9,924 nucleotides of DNA from an uncultured Nannocystaceae bacterium (GTDB lineage: Bacteria > Myxococcota_A > Polyangia > Nannocystales > Nannocystaceae), in assembly GCA_938084085.1 (NCBI GenBank), contig CALKDV010000418.1, positions 1-9,924 on the forward strand, read 5' to 3'. Within the stretch, counting starts at the first letter, position 1. Every line of letters starts with the position of its first letter. This document shows, in pieces, positions 1 through 7,024 of the stretch. The notes under the pieces are model-generated. The model worked only from the letters and a program-made list of their open reading frames with translations. It was not told where the DNA came from and searched no databases. The position numbers were made by a program, and so were the translations under genes.

Positions 1-3000
1 GCGACGTGTGCGTCGATGCGGGCCTGAGAGATGCGCTGGACGCAGTACGAACACTTCTCCATCACACCGCGGAAGCGGATGGTGACGTCGGGATTCTTTT
101 GCATCTGCGCGATGGGGTCGATGTCCAGGTTGAAGTTGAAGTAGTTGAACCTTCGAACCTTGTACGGGCAGTTGTTGGCGCAGTATCGAGTGCCGATGCA
201 GCGGTTGTAGACCATGTCGTTCATGCCGTCGGGGCTGTGAACGGTGGCCGCCACGGGGCAGACCGTCTCGCACGGAGCCGCCTCGCAGTGCTGGCAGCCC
301 ACGGGCTGAAACACGACCTCGGGGTTGTTCTCGTCGGAGCCGGTGTAGTACCGGTCCAGGCGAATCCAGTGCATCTCGCGGCCGTTGGCGCACATCTCTT
401 TGCCCACCACGGGGATGTTGTTCTCCGCTTGGCAGGCGATGGTGCAGGTGTTGCACCCGGTGCAGGCGTTGAGGTCGATGCTCATGCCCCATTGCTGGCG
501 TGACTCGAGGTTCGGGTGATCCCAAAGCGACTCAAGGCGCGTCTTCGGCATCAGGTCACCCTTTTGCGCGAAGTTCGGGTCCTTCTTGAAGCCCTCCACG
601 TCCGTCTCTCGATAGATGGTGCGCTCTTTGTAGTTGACCCCGAGCACGGCGTTGCCGTCGGGCCCGTCGGGGTCCAGGCTGCCCCAGTCTTGCGTGGACA
701 CAAGCTGCTTGCTCCCCGCTCCGAGCGACACCTCGCCGGCGGCGAAGGCCGGGCTCTTGGCGTCGATCAGCTGGTAGGCGTCGAAACCGGCGCCGTCTGC
801 CACGGTGCCGATGCCTCGGCGCCCCTGCCCCAGCGACAACGACACGGTGTTGCGCGCTTGGCCGGGCACGATCCAGCACGGGACCATGATGGCGCTGTCG
901 CCCACCTTCACCGTCAGCATGTCGCCGTCGGAGGCGCCGAGCGAGCTGGCCAGCTGCGGCCCGATGATCGCGGCGTTGTCCCAGACGAGCTTGGACGTGG
1001 GGTCCGGCAGCTCTTGCATCCAACCGTTGTTGGCGAAGCGACCTCCGTAGGTGCTGTAGTCGAGGTTGAAACCCACCTCGATTCCCTTGTCTACCGGAGC
1101 GGCGCGGACCGACGCGATCTTCGCGAGGACCCCGTAGCCGGAGCGGCTCGCGGGTCGTCCGTCCCGTGGTACCCCGGTCGCGATGCCGTCATGAAGCCAA
1201 CGGCGCCACACCTTCTCGGTCAGCGGGCGTCGGGTCGACGCGACCATGGACTCCCAGTGTCCGCGAACGAGCGTCATCCCGTTCGCCGCTTTTCCGGGCT
1301 CCAGGATTCGGGCGAGGAGTTCGAGCGCGCTCGGGGTGTCGAACATGGGCTCGATCTGCGGCTGACAGATGCTCACAACCCCTTCATTCGACTCCAGGTC
1401 GCCCCAGGCCTCCAGCGCGTGCGAGAGCGGGATGTGCCAGTTGGCGCGCTGCCCGGTCTCGTCGTTGCGGTAGCCCGCGTGCACCAGGGTCTCGAGCTTG
1501 TCGAGCGCCTCGCCCATCTTCAGGCTCCCAGGCGCCTCGTAGACCGGGTTGGTCCCGAGGCACACGAGGTGCTTGAGGGTCCCACCTTGCAAGTCGGTGG
1601 CGAGCGAGTTGACCGTACGCGCCGCGTAGTTGGTGGTGGTGTAATGCAAGGACGCCGGCAGCGTCCCGACCGACTGTCCCAAGGACCCGAGCAGGTCATT
1701 GAGCAAGAAGGCGATGGCGTGGGTGGCTGGGTCTTGCCGTTCGCCGGGGATCACCACGGCGCGGGACTTGCCTGCCGCGGAGAGGTCCTTGGCGACAGCC
1801 GCCGCGAAGCGCTCGGCCTCGGGGGTCATCTTCGGCGCCTTGAGGGCCTTGACCATGGGGACCGCGGCCGCGCTGGGCTTGAGCTTGAACTCATTCATCA
1901 GCAGCACGGCCACCAAGGCCGCGAAGTCGGCGACCTGGCTGCCACGCAGCGGGAGGCGATGGTCAGCAGACCCACCGGTGATGCTCATGGTGGGCTCCAC
2001 CGCGTACAGCCGGCTCATATTCCCGCCCTCGTCTGGGCTGGAGAGGCGGCGCGTCATGGAGAACTCTCTGGAGAGCCGCACGTGGTCGGTCTCGGTCCCC
2101 AAGAAGTCGCTGTCGAGGGCCAAAATCCGCCGCACCTTTGCGAGGTGGTACGAAACGCGGGCACCTCCACCGGCGAGGGCCTCGGCCGCAAGCAGGCTGC
2201 TGACCGGCGTGGTGGCGTCGCACACGTAGGTGCGAGCCTTGGGCATGCGCGCGGTGAACTCCCGGAGTTTGGCGGTGAAGGTCGGCGACATCGAGTGGGG
2301 GACGACCAGGCCGAAGCCTTCCCCGCTCGTCTTCGCGGCGCTCTTGGAGAGCTCGTCGAGGGCCTTGTAGGCCGAGCCCCAGTCCGAGTCGATCTGCCCC
2401 TCAGCATCCACCCATAAGGTTGCGCTTTGCGGGGAGGAGAACTCGTAACGCCCGGACTCTTGCACCCGCGCCTCGCAGGCGGTGCGCGCTTTACGGGCGG
2501 CATCTACCGAGTTGGTGTCGGAGAGAACGCGGTCGTAGGTGGCCGCGCAGGTCTCTGCGCTGAGCAGTCCCTTGAGCGCCGCCTCGTCTTCGCCCTCCAC
2601 AGCGTCCGCCGACATCACGCTCACGGTGGAGCGTGGCGCCCGGCTGCGCTCTGGATCGTACAGGTCCAGGATCGTCGCCTGGGCCCACACGTCGGTCGCG
2701 CCGCCGGAGGAGATGTGGTTCGGGTTGCCCTCGATCTTCGTGGGGCGACCGTCCTGGTTCTCCACAAGGACGCCGAGCACGGTGCCCCCGATCTGCAGCG
2801 CGGTGGCGTACATGATCGGATCTCCGGGGACGAGGTCCTCGGGGCGCTTGTCGAACGGCAGGATGTTCTCGCGCGGCTTGCGGACGTAGCCGCACCCCTC
2901 AAGGCCAGCCAGCGCTGTCGATGCGCCGAGGATCCCCAGGAACTTCCGTCGGGAGGTCCCGCTGCTGATCACCAGTTCATCGGCGCCAGGCGGGAACTCT

Positions 3001-3101
3001 TGCGCGGCGCCCCCCTGACCGAGGACTGCGAGTTTCGGTTTGGACTTGCGGTCGTTCAAGCTCCGCCAGTACTGCTTCAGTGTATCGTTTGGCTTAGTCA
3101 C
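1..3101 (-). CDS. actB: Alternative Complex III subunit ActB, fused molybdopterin-oxidoreductase-like and Fe-S protein (3' end off window)
   Basis: Large periplasmic electron-transfer subunit of ACIII, which oxidises quinol and passes electrons on to cytochrome c or an oxidase. The frame is open from GTG at 3101 to the left edge, about 1033 residues, with the C-terminus missing. A Tat-type motif SRRKFL (residues 50-55) is followed by a hydrophobic stretch and Cys70 (ALAGLEGC), the lipid-anchor position known in ACIII. Next comes a molybdopterin-oxidoreductase-like region of roughly 800 residues, which in this family does not bind Mo. The C-terminal ferredoxin-like part has Cys sets at 880/883/886/890, 936/939/943/947, 968/974/978 and 1017/1020, fitting four Fe-S clusters. 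GTG 3101 is forced: an in-frame TGA lies two codons upstream, and a GAGGTG ribosome site sits 7 nt before it. It lies 25 bp after actA. The identity is secure; the C-terminal cysteines cannot be checked here. Confidence 0.95.
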   Translation of the reverse strand, partial: MTKPNDTLKQYWRSLNDRKSKPKLAVLGQGGAAQEFPPGADELVISSGTSRRKFLGILGASTALAGLEGCGYVRKPRENILPFDKRPEDLVPGDPIMYATALQIGGTVLGVLVENQDGRPTKIEGNPNHISSGGATDVWAQATILDLYDPERSRAPRSTVSVMSADAVEGEDEAALKGLLSAETCAATYDRVLSDTNSVDAARKARTACEARVQESGRYEFSSPQSATLWVDAEGQIDSDWGSAYKALDELSKSAAKTSGEGFGLVVPHSMSPTFTAKLREFTARMPKARTYVCDATTPVSSLLAAEALAGGGARVSYHLAKVRRILALDSDFLGTETDHVRLSREFSMTRRLSSPDEGGNMSRLYAVEPTMSITGGSADHRLPLRGSQVADFAALVAVLLMNEFKLKPSAAAVPMVKALKAPKMTPEAERFAAAVAKDLSAAGKSRAVVIPGERQDPATHAIAFLLNDLLGSLGQSVGTLPASLHYTTTNYAARTVNSLATDLQGGTLKHLVCLGTNPVYEAPGSLKMGEALDKLETLVHAGYRNDETGQRANWHIPLSHALEAWGDLESNEGVVSICQPQIEPMFDTPSALELLARILEPGKAANGMTLVRGHWESMVASTRRPLTEKVWRRWLHDGIATGVPRDGRPASRSGYGVLAKIASVRAAPVDKGIEVGFNLDYSTYGGRFANNGWMQELPDPTSKLVWDNAAIIGPQLASSLGASDGDMLTVKVGDSAIMVPCWIVPGQARNTVSLSLGQGRRGIGTVADGAGFDAYQLIDAKSPAFAAGEVSLGAGSKQLVSTQDWGSLDPDGPDGNAVLGVNYKERTIYRETDVEGFKKDPNFAQKGDLMPKTRLESLWDHPNLESRQQWGMSIDLNACTGCNTCTIACQAENNIPVVGKEMCANGREMHWIRLDRYYTGSDENNPEVVFQPVGCQHCEAAPCETVCPVAATVHSPDGMNDMVYNRCIGTRYCANNCPYKVRRFNYFNFNLDIDPIAQMQKNPDVTIRFRGVMEKCSYCVQRISQARIDAHV

Positions 3102-3126
3102 CTTGGCTCACCTCAATCGTTTCAGC

Positions 3127-3849
3127 TCATCGGTGGCAACCAGAGCACGCCACGGGTGGCTCGGGGAGCCGGGTGCGCTCGGGGTCTTCGCGGTAGTTGT
3201 AGGTTTGTTGTTCGCCGTTCGTCTCGGCGGGCGCTGACGTGCCCGCGAGTTTGCGGAGCGCGTCGATCATGGTGTCTTCGGTCTCGGAGTCGCCCCAGGA
3301 CATATTCGTGACCTGGTCGAGGGGCCGAAGGTGCGGCTCAGGGTTGCGGTGACAGTCGAGACACCAGCCCATGGAGAGCGGCTGGTCCATGGCGACGACC
3401 GTCATGGTGTCGATGCGACCGTGGCAGCTTGCGCACCCCACACCCGCCGCGACGTGCGGGGAGTGGGCAAAGTAGGCGAAATCGGGGAGCTGATGTACGC
3501 GGACCCACGGCACGGGCTCTCCCGTGTTGTAGCTGCGCCGCACGGGGGCCAGCTTGGGGCTGTCCGTCTTCACCTGCGAGTGGCAGTTCATGCACGTCGC
3601 GGCCGGCGGGATCGCTGCGTGAGCGGCCCGCTCCACCGTGTTGTGGCAGTACCGACAATCGAGGCCCATCTCACCGGCGTGCAGCTTGTGGCTGAAGGGC
3701 ACGGGCTGCTCGGGTCGATAGCCGACGTCGGTGAAGCTGGGGGAGAAGTACACCCATACGAAGAGCACGAGACCCACCCCTGCGAGCGGTCCCAGCACTC
3801 CGAGAGCGAGTGGAATTTTGTTTGTCCATCTTGGGAAAATGGCCGGCAC
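3127..3849 (-). CDS. actA: Alternative Complex III subunit ActA, membrane-anchored pentaheme cytochrome c
   Basis: First gene of the ACIII operon. The 240-residue protein has one N-terminal membrane helix (about residues 13-32, after WTNKIP) and a periplasmic domain with five CXXCH heme-binding motifs: CRYCH, CMNCH, CASCH, CLDCH and, at the very C-terminus, CSGCH. Stretches such as VPFSHKLHAG, SPKLAPVRRS and PLSMGWCLDCHR are typical of ActA. The five hemes pass electrons within the complex. The frame is open further upstream to a GTG at 4005, but that adds 52 mostly basic residues unlike the family. GTG 3849 is preferred because AGAGGA lies 7 nt before it and the protein then begins directly before its membrane helix. 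actB follows after 25 bp. The identity is very likely correct; the start is probable. Confidence 0.95.
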   Translation of the reverse strand: MPAIFPRWTNKIPLALGVLGPLAGVGLVLFVWVYFSPSFTDVGYRPEQPVPFSHKLHAGEMGLDCRYCHNTVERAAHAAIPPAATCMNCHSQVKTDSPKLAPVRRSYNTGEPVPWVRVHQLPDFAYFAHSPHVAAGVGCASCHGRIDTMTVVAMDQPLSMGWCLDCHRNPEPHLRPLDQVTNMSWGDSETEDTMIDALRKLAGTSAPAETNGEQQTYNYREDPERTRLPEPPVACSGCHR

Positions 3850-3854
3850 GTCGG

Positions 3855-3862
3855 TTTCCTCT
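3855..3862 (-). promoter_or_regulatory. Ribosome binding site that decides the actA start
   Basis: On the minus strand AGAGGAAA stands just before GTG 3849, with 7 nt between AGAGGA and the GTG. It marks GTG 3849 rather than the in-frame GTG at 4005 as the start, since the latter would add an arginine-rich leader found in no ActA that I know of. Confidence 0.7.
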
Positions 3863-3904
3863 TTCCGTGGTGCTTTCTGCAGCGTGGTCCTTGGACCTTG
3901 GATT

Positions 3905-3927
3905 CGACGGAGACGAAGGTTCCGTCG
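3905..3927 (-). promoter_or_regulatory. Second hairpin in the actA leader
   Basis: On the minus strand CGACGG and CCGTCG (6-bp arms) enclose an 11-nt loop, about 55 nt upstream of the actA GTG and 18 nt downstream of the UUCG hairpin. Two neighbouring hairpins in one leader could be folded mRNA structure, but chance pairing in GC-rich DNA is a real alternative. Confidence 0.35.
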
Positions 3928-3945
3928 TCGAGTCAGTTGCCTGGT

Positions 3946-3970
3946 GCGACGCCCCCGAAGGGGTTGTCGC
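3946..3970 (-). promoter_or_regulatory. Hairpin with UUCG loop in the actA leader
   Basis: Read on the minus strand, GCGAC-AA-CCCC-TTCG-GGGG-C-GTCGC forms a 5-bp outer and a 4-bp inner stem with a small AA/C internal loop and a UUCG tetraloop, an unusually stable loop in RNA. It lies about 100 nt upstream of the actA start. It has no following T run, so it is not a classical terminator. A structural or regulatory leader element is possible; its function is unknown. Confidence 0.45.
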
Positions 3971-4018
3971 GATGTGGACACAATGCCCACGGCAGCGAGT
4001 TTCACCCGCTTGCGACGC

Positions 4019-4047
4019 TATCTAACAGCACGGACTTTTCACCGCAA
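4019..4047 (-). promoter_or_regulatory. Possible actA promoter (weak match)
   Basis: On the minus strand TTGCGG (4047-4042) is followed 17 nt later by TAGATA (4024-4019). Each hexamer matches only about half of the sigma-70 consensus, but the spacing is ideal and the site lies in the less GC-rich part of the gap. It would give a leader of roughly 160 nt before the actA GTG, containing both hairpins at 3905-3970. Another A/T-rich candidate is near 4210-4240 (TTGATT, TTTATG), but its spacing is too short for a standard promoter. Confidence 0.25.
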
Positions 4048-4429
4048 CAAACATCGTCCGCCGTCGTTTCCGCGGGGGCGGCGGTTCGGACACCACCACT
4101 GCGCCACGCGCTCCACAAATCGAGAAGTTCAAACCACAGTGAACCGATGTCCCCCCTCGCACGGGCACACTTGAGACGCCTCGACACCCTTCAAATGCTC
4201 GCCCGGAATCACTCATAAACACTCGGGAACAATCAACTTTTTCGGTGTCTCCTGGAGACGTATGCGTTGCGTTTCGAGCGCCGATCGAAGCCCGCTACCA
4301 GCGATCGTCGCGCGCGCGTGTGGGCTTCGCGCCGCGCCTCGGATGGCCGAGGACCACTCGGCCGCCGCCTCCCCCCTCAAAAACGGAGGAGTCTCACGAG
4401 CGAGAATCACGAGATCCCGACGCCAAGAT

Positions 4430-4458
4430 GCCCCGGGGCGATTGTGCCCGCAGCGGGC
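4430..4458 (-). terminator. GC-rich hairpins after the sco stop (possible termination region)
   Basis: A GCCCG-CTG-CGGGC hairpin (4446-4458) begins about 20 nt after the sco stop codon. The perfect 10-bp palindrome GCCCCGGGGC (4430-4439) follows it. Neither has a T run on the minus strand, so a classical intrinsic terminator is not supported. They sit where the upstream operon should end, and might stabilise its 3' end or slow polymerase. Confidence 0.25.
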
Positions 4459-4479
4459 GCCGTGGGCCCTGGATCCACC

Positions 4480-5181
4480 TCACCCCTCGGTTTGCGGAAT
4501 GCGCAGCACGGCGAAAATCCGGTGGTACAGCTCCTCGAGCCCTTCATCGTCCGTAGCGTACACGCCCCGCACGTCTCCATTCCGGTCGACGAGGGCGAGC
4601 TTGCTCGAATGCGCGATATCGAAGATGCCAGGCGCGGTCTCGCTGCGATCCCCCACCGCGAGCATAAATCCACCGGTGACGAGGTTGGTGATCTCCTCGA
4701 GGTCCCCCGTGACAAGATCCCACGACGACAGGTCCGCGCCGATCTTGTCTGCGTAGCCCCGCAACACCTCGGGGGTGTCGTGTTGGGGATCGACGGTGAT
4801 GGTCAACAGGCGCACATCTCCGAGCACGCGGCTGCGGCCGAGGTGCTCTTGCATGCGCACCATGGCCTGGCTCACCGGCGGACACAGAGTCACGCAGCGC
4901 GTGAACACAAAACCCACCACCCACACGGTACCCGCCATGTCCTCGCGTGACAGGGGGGTGCCCTCCTGGGAGACGACGGAGAAATCTGGCAGGTGGGCGT
5001 ACACCGGCGGCGGCTCTGGGCGCTCGATCAAGAAGGGACGCAACCCGGTGATCATGGTGAGCCCGAACACGATGCCCACGGCCCAAATGTGTCGCTGCAA
5101 GAAACCGATATAGCCGCGAGGAGGCCCTGGCTGGGTCGGATCAGCATGTTGAGGGGTGGCTGTTGTTGCGTCGTCGTCCAG
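4480..5181 (-). CDS. sco: SCO1/SenC-family copper chaperone for cytochrome oxidase CuA assembly
   Basis: Membrane-anchored, thioredoxin-fold copper chaperone that helps load the CuA site of cytochrome c oxidase subunit II. With the start given it has 233 residues: one membrane helix (about 31-48), then the SCO domain. The copper-binding CXXXCP motif is CVTLCP (Cys96, Cys100), DPQHDT is at 131-136, and the third ligand is His191 in IAHSSKLALVD; all expected ligands are present. The start is unusual. The frame contains no ATG and no well-placed GTG near the membrane helix. CTG 5181 lies 2 nt after the permease stop with GAGGG 7 nt before it, and is my choice; TTG 5100 (206 residues, no clear ribosome site) is the alternative. 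It is the last gene of the maturation operon. The family call is firm; the start is uncertain. Confidence 0.92.
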   Translation of the reverse strand: MDDDATTATPQHADPTQPGPPRGYIGFLQRHIWAVGIVFGLTMITGLRPFLIERPEPPPVYAHLPDFSVVSQEGTPLSREDMAGTVWVVGFVFTRCVTLCPPVSQAMVRMQEHLGRSRVLGDVRLLTITVDPQHDTPEVLRGYADKIGADLSSWDLVTGDLEEITNLVTGGFMLAVGDRSETAPGIFDIAHSSKLALVDRNGDVRGVYATDDEGLEELYHRIFAVLRIPQTEG

Positions 5182-5183
5182 GT

Positions 5184-6050
5184 CTAAACCCTCGCGTTGT
5201 GGGTGGACCGGGCCACCGTGCGGACTGCCAACGCGGTGAAGACGGCGGCGGTCCCCGCGAGCACCGTGAGCCCAAATCCCGCGCCCGAATTCGCGTCGGG
5301 GCTGAAGCCTCCCGCCATCGCATGGCGCAGGCCGTCCACGAGATAGGCCATGGGGTTGAGGCGCATCGCCCAGCCCATCCAGCCCTCCCCCGCCGGGAAC
5401 ATCGCCCCCGACAAGACCCACAGAGGCAGCATGACGACCGCCATGACTCCGTGATAGCCCGCCGTCGAATTCACCACCCACGCCAGTGAGAAATTGAGCG
5501 AGGTGAGTCCCGCACACCCGAGGATGAGCGCCGCGAAGAACATGGGCCAGTGCACGCCAAGCAAGTCCACGCCGGCGAGTGGCGCCACCGCCATGGTGAG
5601 CGACACCTGCACGACGGCCATGGTGGTGACTCCGGCGGTCTTGCCGAGGACGATGGCGGCCCGACTCGACGGCAGCACCATCACCTGCTGCAAGAACCCC
5701 CGCTGCCGGTCCTCGATGACGGACATGGTCGCGAACACCGCCGTGAACAGCACGATCATCGCCACGATCCCTGGGAAAAAGTACGCGAGGTAGTCACCTT
5801 CGCCGCCAAAACGCGCCAAGGCCCCCCCCATGCCCACGCCGATCAGGGCCCAGAAAATCAGCGGCTGCACGATCACGCCGATCCAGCGGCTGCGCTCTCG
5901 CAGCAGATGCATCATGTCTCGTCGCCACAAGCTCAGGATGACGTAGCCGACCATGCGGCCCGGAGAGGCCGCCGTAATCGCGACCTGATCCCCTGCCCCT
6001 GCCGAGGCGGCCGGGGGCTCGTGGAGGCGCTTGGTCGGCGTTTTCGTCAC
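5184..6050 (-). CDS. ABC-2 type transporter permease of the DrrB/NodJ type
   Basis: Inner-membrane permease that pairs with the ATPase encoded immediately before it. The protein has 288 residues: a cytoplasmic N-terminus of about 55 residues, then six likely membrane helices (about 57-75, 90-113, 137-158, 168-192, 200-218, 257-277). The ABC-2 coupling region is EDRQRGFLQQVMVLPSSR (113-130), and LSGAMFPAGEGW with NPMAYLVDGLRH (213-243) is typical of the family. It starts at GTG 6050, overlapping the ATPase stop by 4 bp (GTGA), with a strong GGAGGT 6 nt before it. The substrate cannot be read from the sequence. Its place between ctaB and sco suggests export of something needed for oxidase maturation, by analogy with NosFY in nitrous oxide reductase assembly; that is inference. 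Confidence 0.92.
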   Translation of the reverse strand: MTKTPTKRLHEPPAASAGAGDQVAITAASPGRMVGYVILSLWRRDMMHLLRERSRWIGVIVQPLIFWALIGVGMGGALARFGGEGDYLAYFFPGIVAMIVLFTAVFATMSVIEDRQRGFLQQVMVLPSSRAAIVLGKTAGVTTMAVVQVSLTMAVAPLAGVDLLGVHWPMFFAALILGCAGLTSLNFSLAWVVNSTAGYHGVMAVVMLPLWVLSGAMFPAGEGWMGWAMRLNPMAYLVDGLRHAMAGGFSPDANSGAGFGLTVLAGTAAVFTALAVRTVARSTHNARV

Positions 6051-7024
6051 GGCCGCACCTCCCCGCGTCCGTCCGTCGCTCCTGCGTCTCCATCGTCAAG
6101 CGAAGCCCCCGCGAGCCGCACAAAGGCGTCCGCCAAGGTTGGACGCCGAATGGAGATGGCGCTGAGTTTCTCGCGCGGGAGCGCTCGCACCACATCCACG
6201 ATCAGCTCATGTCCGCGGGTGCACCCCGCGCTCAGCCCGTAGGTCTCGTCACGCACCGTGAGCCCGAGCGTCGACTGGAGCGTGTGGCGGACCTCGTCGC
6301 GATGGTCCGTCTCCAACACCAACACGTCCGCCTCCATCTCCTCGATAAGTGACGCCGGCGGCCGTACGGTGACCACCTTCCCCTCGTGCAGCACGACCAG
6401 TCGATCGCAGCGCGCCGCCTCTTCGGGCCGATGGGTCGCGACGAGCACCGACATCCCGGTCGCCGCTCGCAGCTCGTCCACCAGCGTCCACACCCGACGA
6501 AACGAGGCCTCGTCGAGTCCGCTGGTCGGCTCGTCCATGAACAAGAGCGTCGGCCTCATCGCCACCGCACGCACCAAATCGATCCGTCGGAGCATTCCCC
6601 CCGAGAATTGTTTCATCGGCTCATCCGCCCGGTCCTCAAGCCCGGCCCACGCGAGCAGCGTCTCCACGCGGGCGCGCTGTGGCGCCCCAAAAACCCCGTG
6701 CATATGCAGCGTGAGCCGCAGATTTTCGCGGGCCGTCAAGGCCTTGTCCACGCTGGGCTGCTGAAACACCACGCCCAGTCTCGCCCGCAGGTTGGAGCCG
6801 CCAGGAGAGACCGCCACTCCGTCCAGCGTGACGTCGGCCGCGGTCGGCCGCAGCAGCCCCTGGAGCGCGCTGAGCACGGTCGACTTGCCGCTCCCGTTGG
6901 GACCGAGCAGCCCCACGACCTCCCCGGGCGCCACGTCAAAGGCCACATCGTGGAGAACCTGTCGGTCGCCGTACTGGTGCGCGAGCCTGCGCACATCCAG
7001 CCTCGCCGGAGTAGCTGAGGTCAC
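6047..7024 (-). CDS. ABC transporter ATP-binding protein (ABC-2 exporter type, DrrA/CcmA-like)
   Basis: Cytoplasmic ATPase that drives the permease encoded next. The 325-residue protein has all nucleotide-binding motifs: Walker A GPNGSGKST (41-49), Q-loop FQQP (87-90), signature FSGGM (140-144), Walker B LLFMDEPTSGLD (160-171) and switch His in VATH (195-198). A C-terminal extension of about 95 residues after the ATPase core is usual for DrrA-like exporters of this class. The start is GTG 7024, which overlaps the ctaB stop by 4 bp (GTGA) and has a modest AAGGGA 10 nt upstream. The frame stays open far upstream, but that part is ctaB read out of frame. The final 20 residues are acidic and glycine-rich and look disordered. 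The ATPase identity is certain; the transported substrate is unknown. Confidence 0.94.
   Translation of the reverse strand: MTSATPARLDVRRLAHQYGDRQVLHDVAFDVAPGEVVGLLGPNGSGKSTVLSALQGLLRPTAADVTLDGVAVSPGGSNLRARLGVVFQQPSVDKALTARENLRLTLHMHGVFGAPQRARVETLLAWAGLEDRADEPMKQFSGGMLRRIDLVRAVAMRPTLLFMDEPTSGLDEASFRRVWTLVDELRAATGMSVLVATHRPEEAARCDRLVVLHEGKVVTVRPPASLIEEMEADVLVLETDHRDEVRHTLQSTLGLTVRDETYGLSAGCTRGHELIVDVVRALPREKLSAISIRRPTLADAFVRLAGASLDDGDAGATDGRGEVRP

Larger units (their letters stand above)
3850..4479. other. Gene-free gap between sco and actA (actA leader and promoter region)
   Basis: About 630 bp with no convincing gene on either strand; the short frames in it have no recognisable domain, and the part nearest actA is only an upstream extension of the actA frame. 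Base composition is visibly less GC-rich around 3810-3845 and 4020-4250 than in the flanking genes. It contains two hairpins next to actA (3905-3970), a possible promoter near 4019-4047, an A/T-rich tract at about 4210-4245, a perfect inverted repeat (7-bp arms at 4345-4351 and 4357-4363), a direct repeat TCACGAG at 4394 and 4407, and GC-rich hairpins after the sco stop. The ACIII operon is therefore probably transcribed independently of the upstream operon. Confidence 0.6.

Noticed and set aside
516..2417. 633-codon open frame on the plus strand, with similar ones at 6-503 and 2427-3311
   Set aside because: These lie exactly antisense to actB, with codons aligned to it, and give low-complexity Arg/Gly/His/Val-rich protein with no domain. 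The minus strand there encodes an unbroken ActB with its Fe-S motifs.
3850..4005. N-terminal extension of ActA from a GTG at 4005 (52 extra residues)
   Set aside because: The extra part is arginine-rich and unlike ActA, and overlaps the leader hairpins; GTG 3849 has a good ribosome site and places the membrane helix at the N-terminus.
3331..4218. 295-codon plus-strand frame across actA and its leader
   Set aside because: It is antisense to the multiheme ActA gene and runs into the intergenic gap, with no recognisable domain.
4383..4390. CTCCTCC-loop-GGGGGAG hairpin near 4368-4390 as terminator of sco
   Set aside because: Its T run lies in the loop rather than after the stem, and one pair is G-U, so it does not resemble an intrinsic terminator.
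4022..4410. Two short minus-strand frames (about 65 codons each) in the sco-actA gap
   Set aside because: Neither has a ribosome site, a plausible protein composition or a known motif; they overlap repeats and A/T-rich regulatory-looking DNA.
5182..5517. Long N-terminal extension of the sco frame from a GTG at 5517
   Set aside because: It lies entirely within the permease gene in another frame and yields Gly/Arg/His-rich sequence with no SCO similarity.
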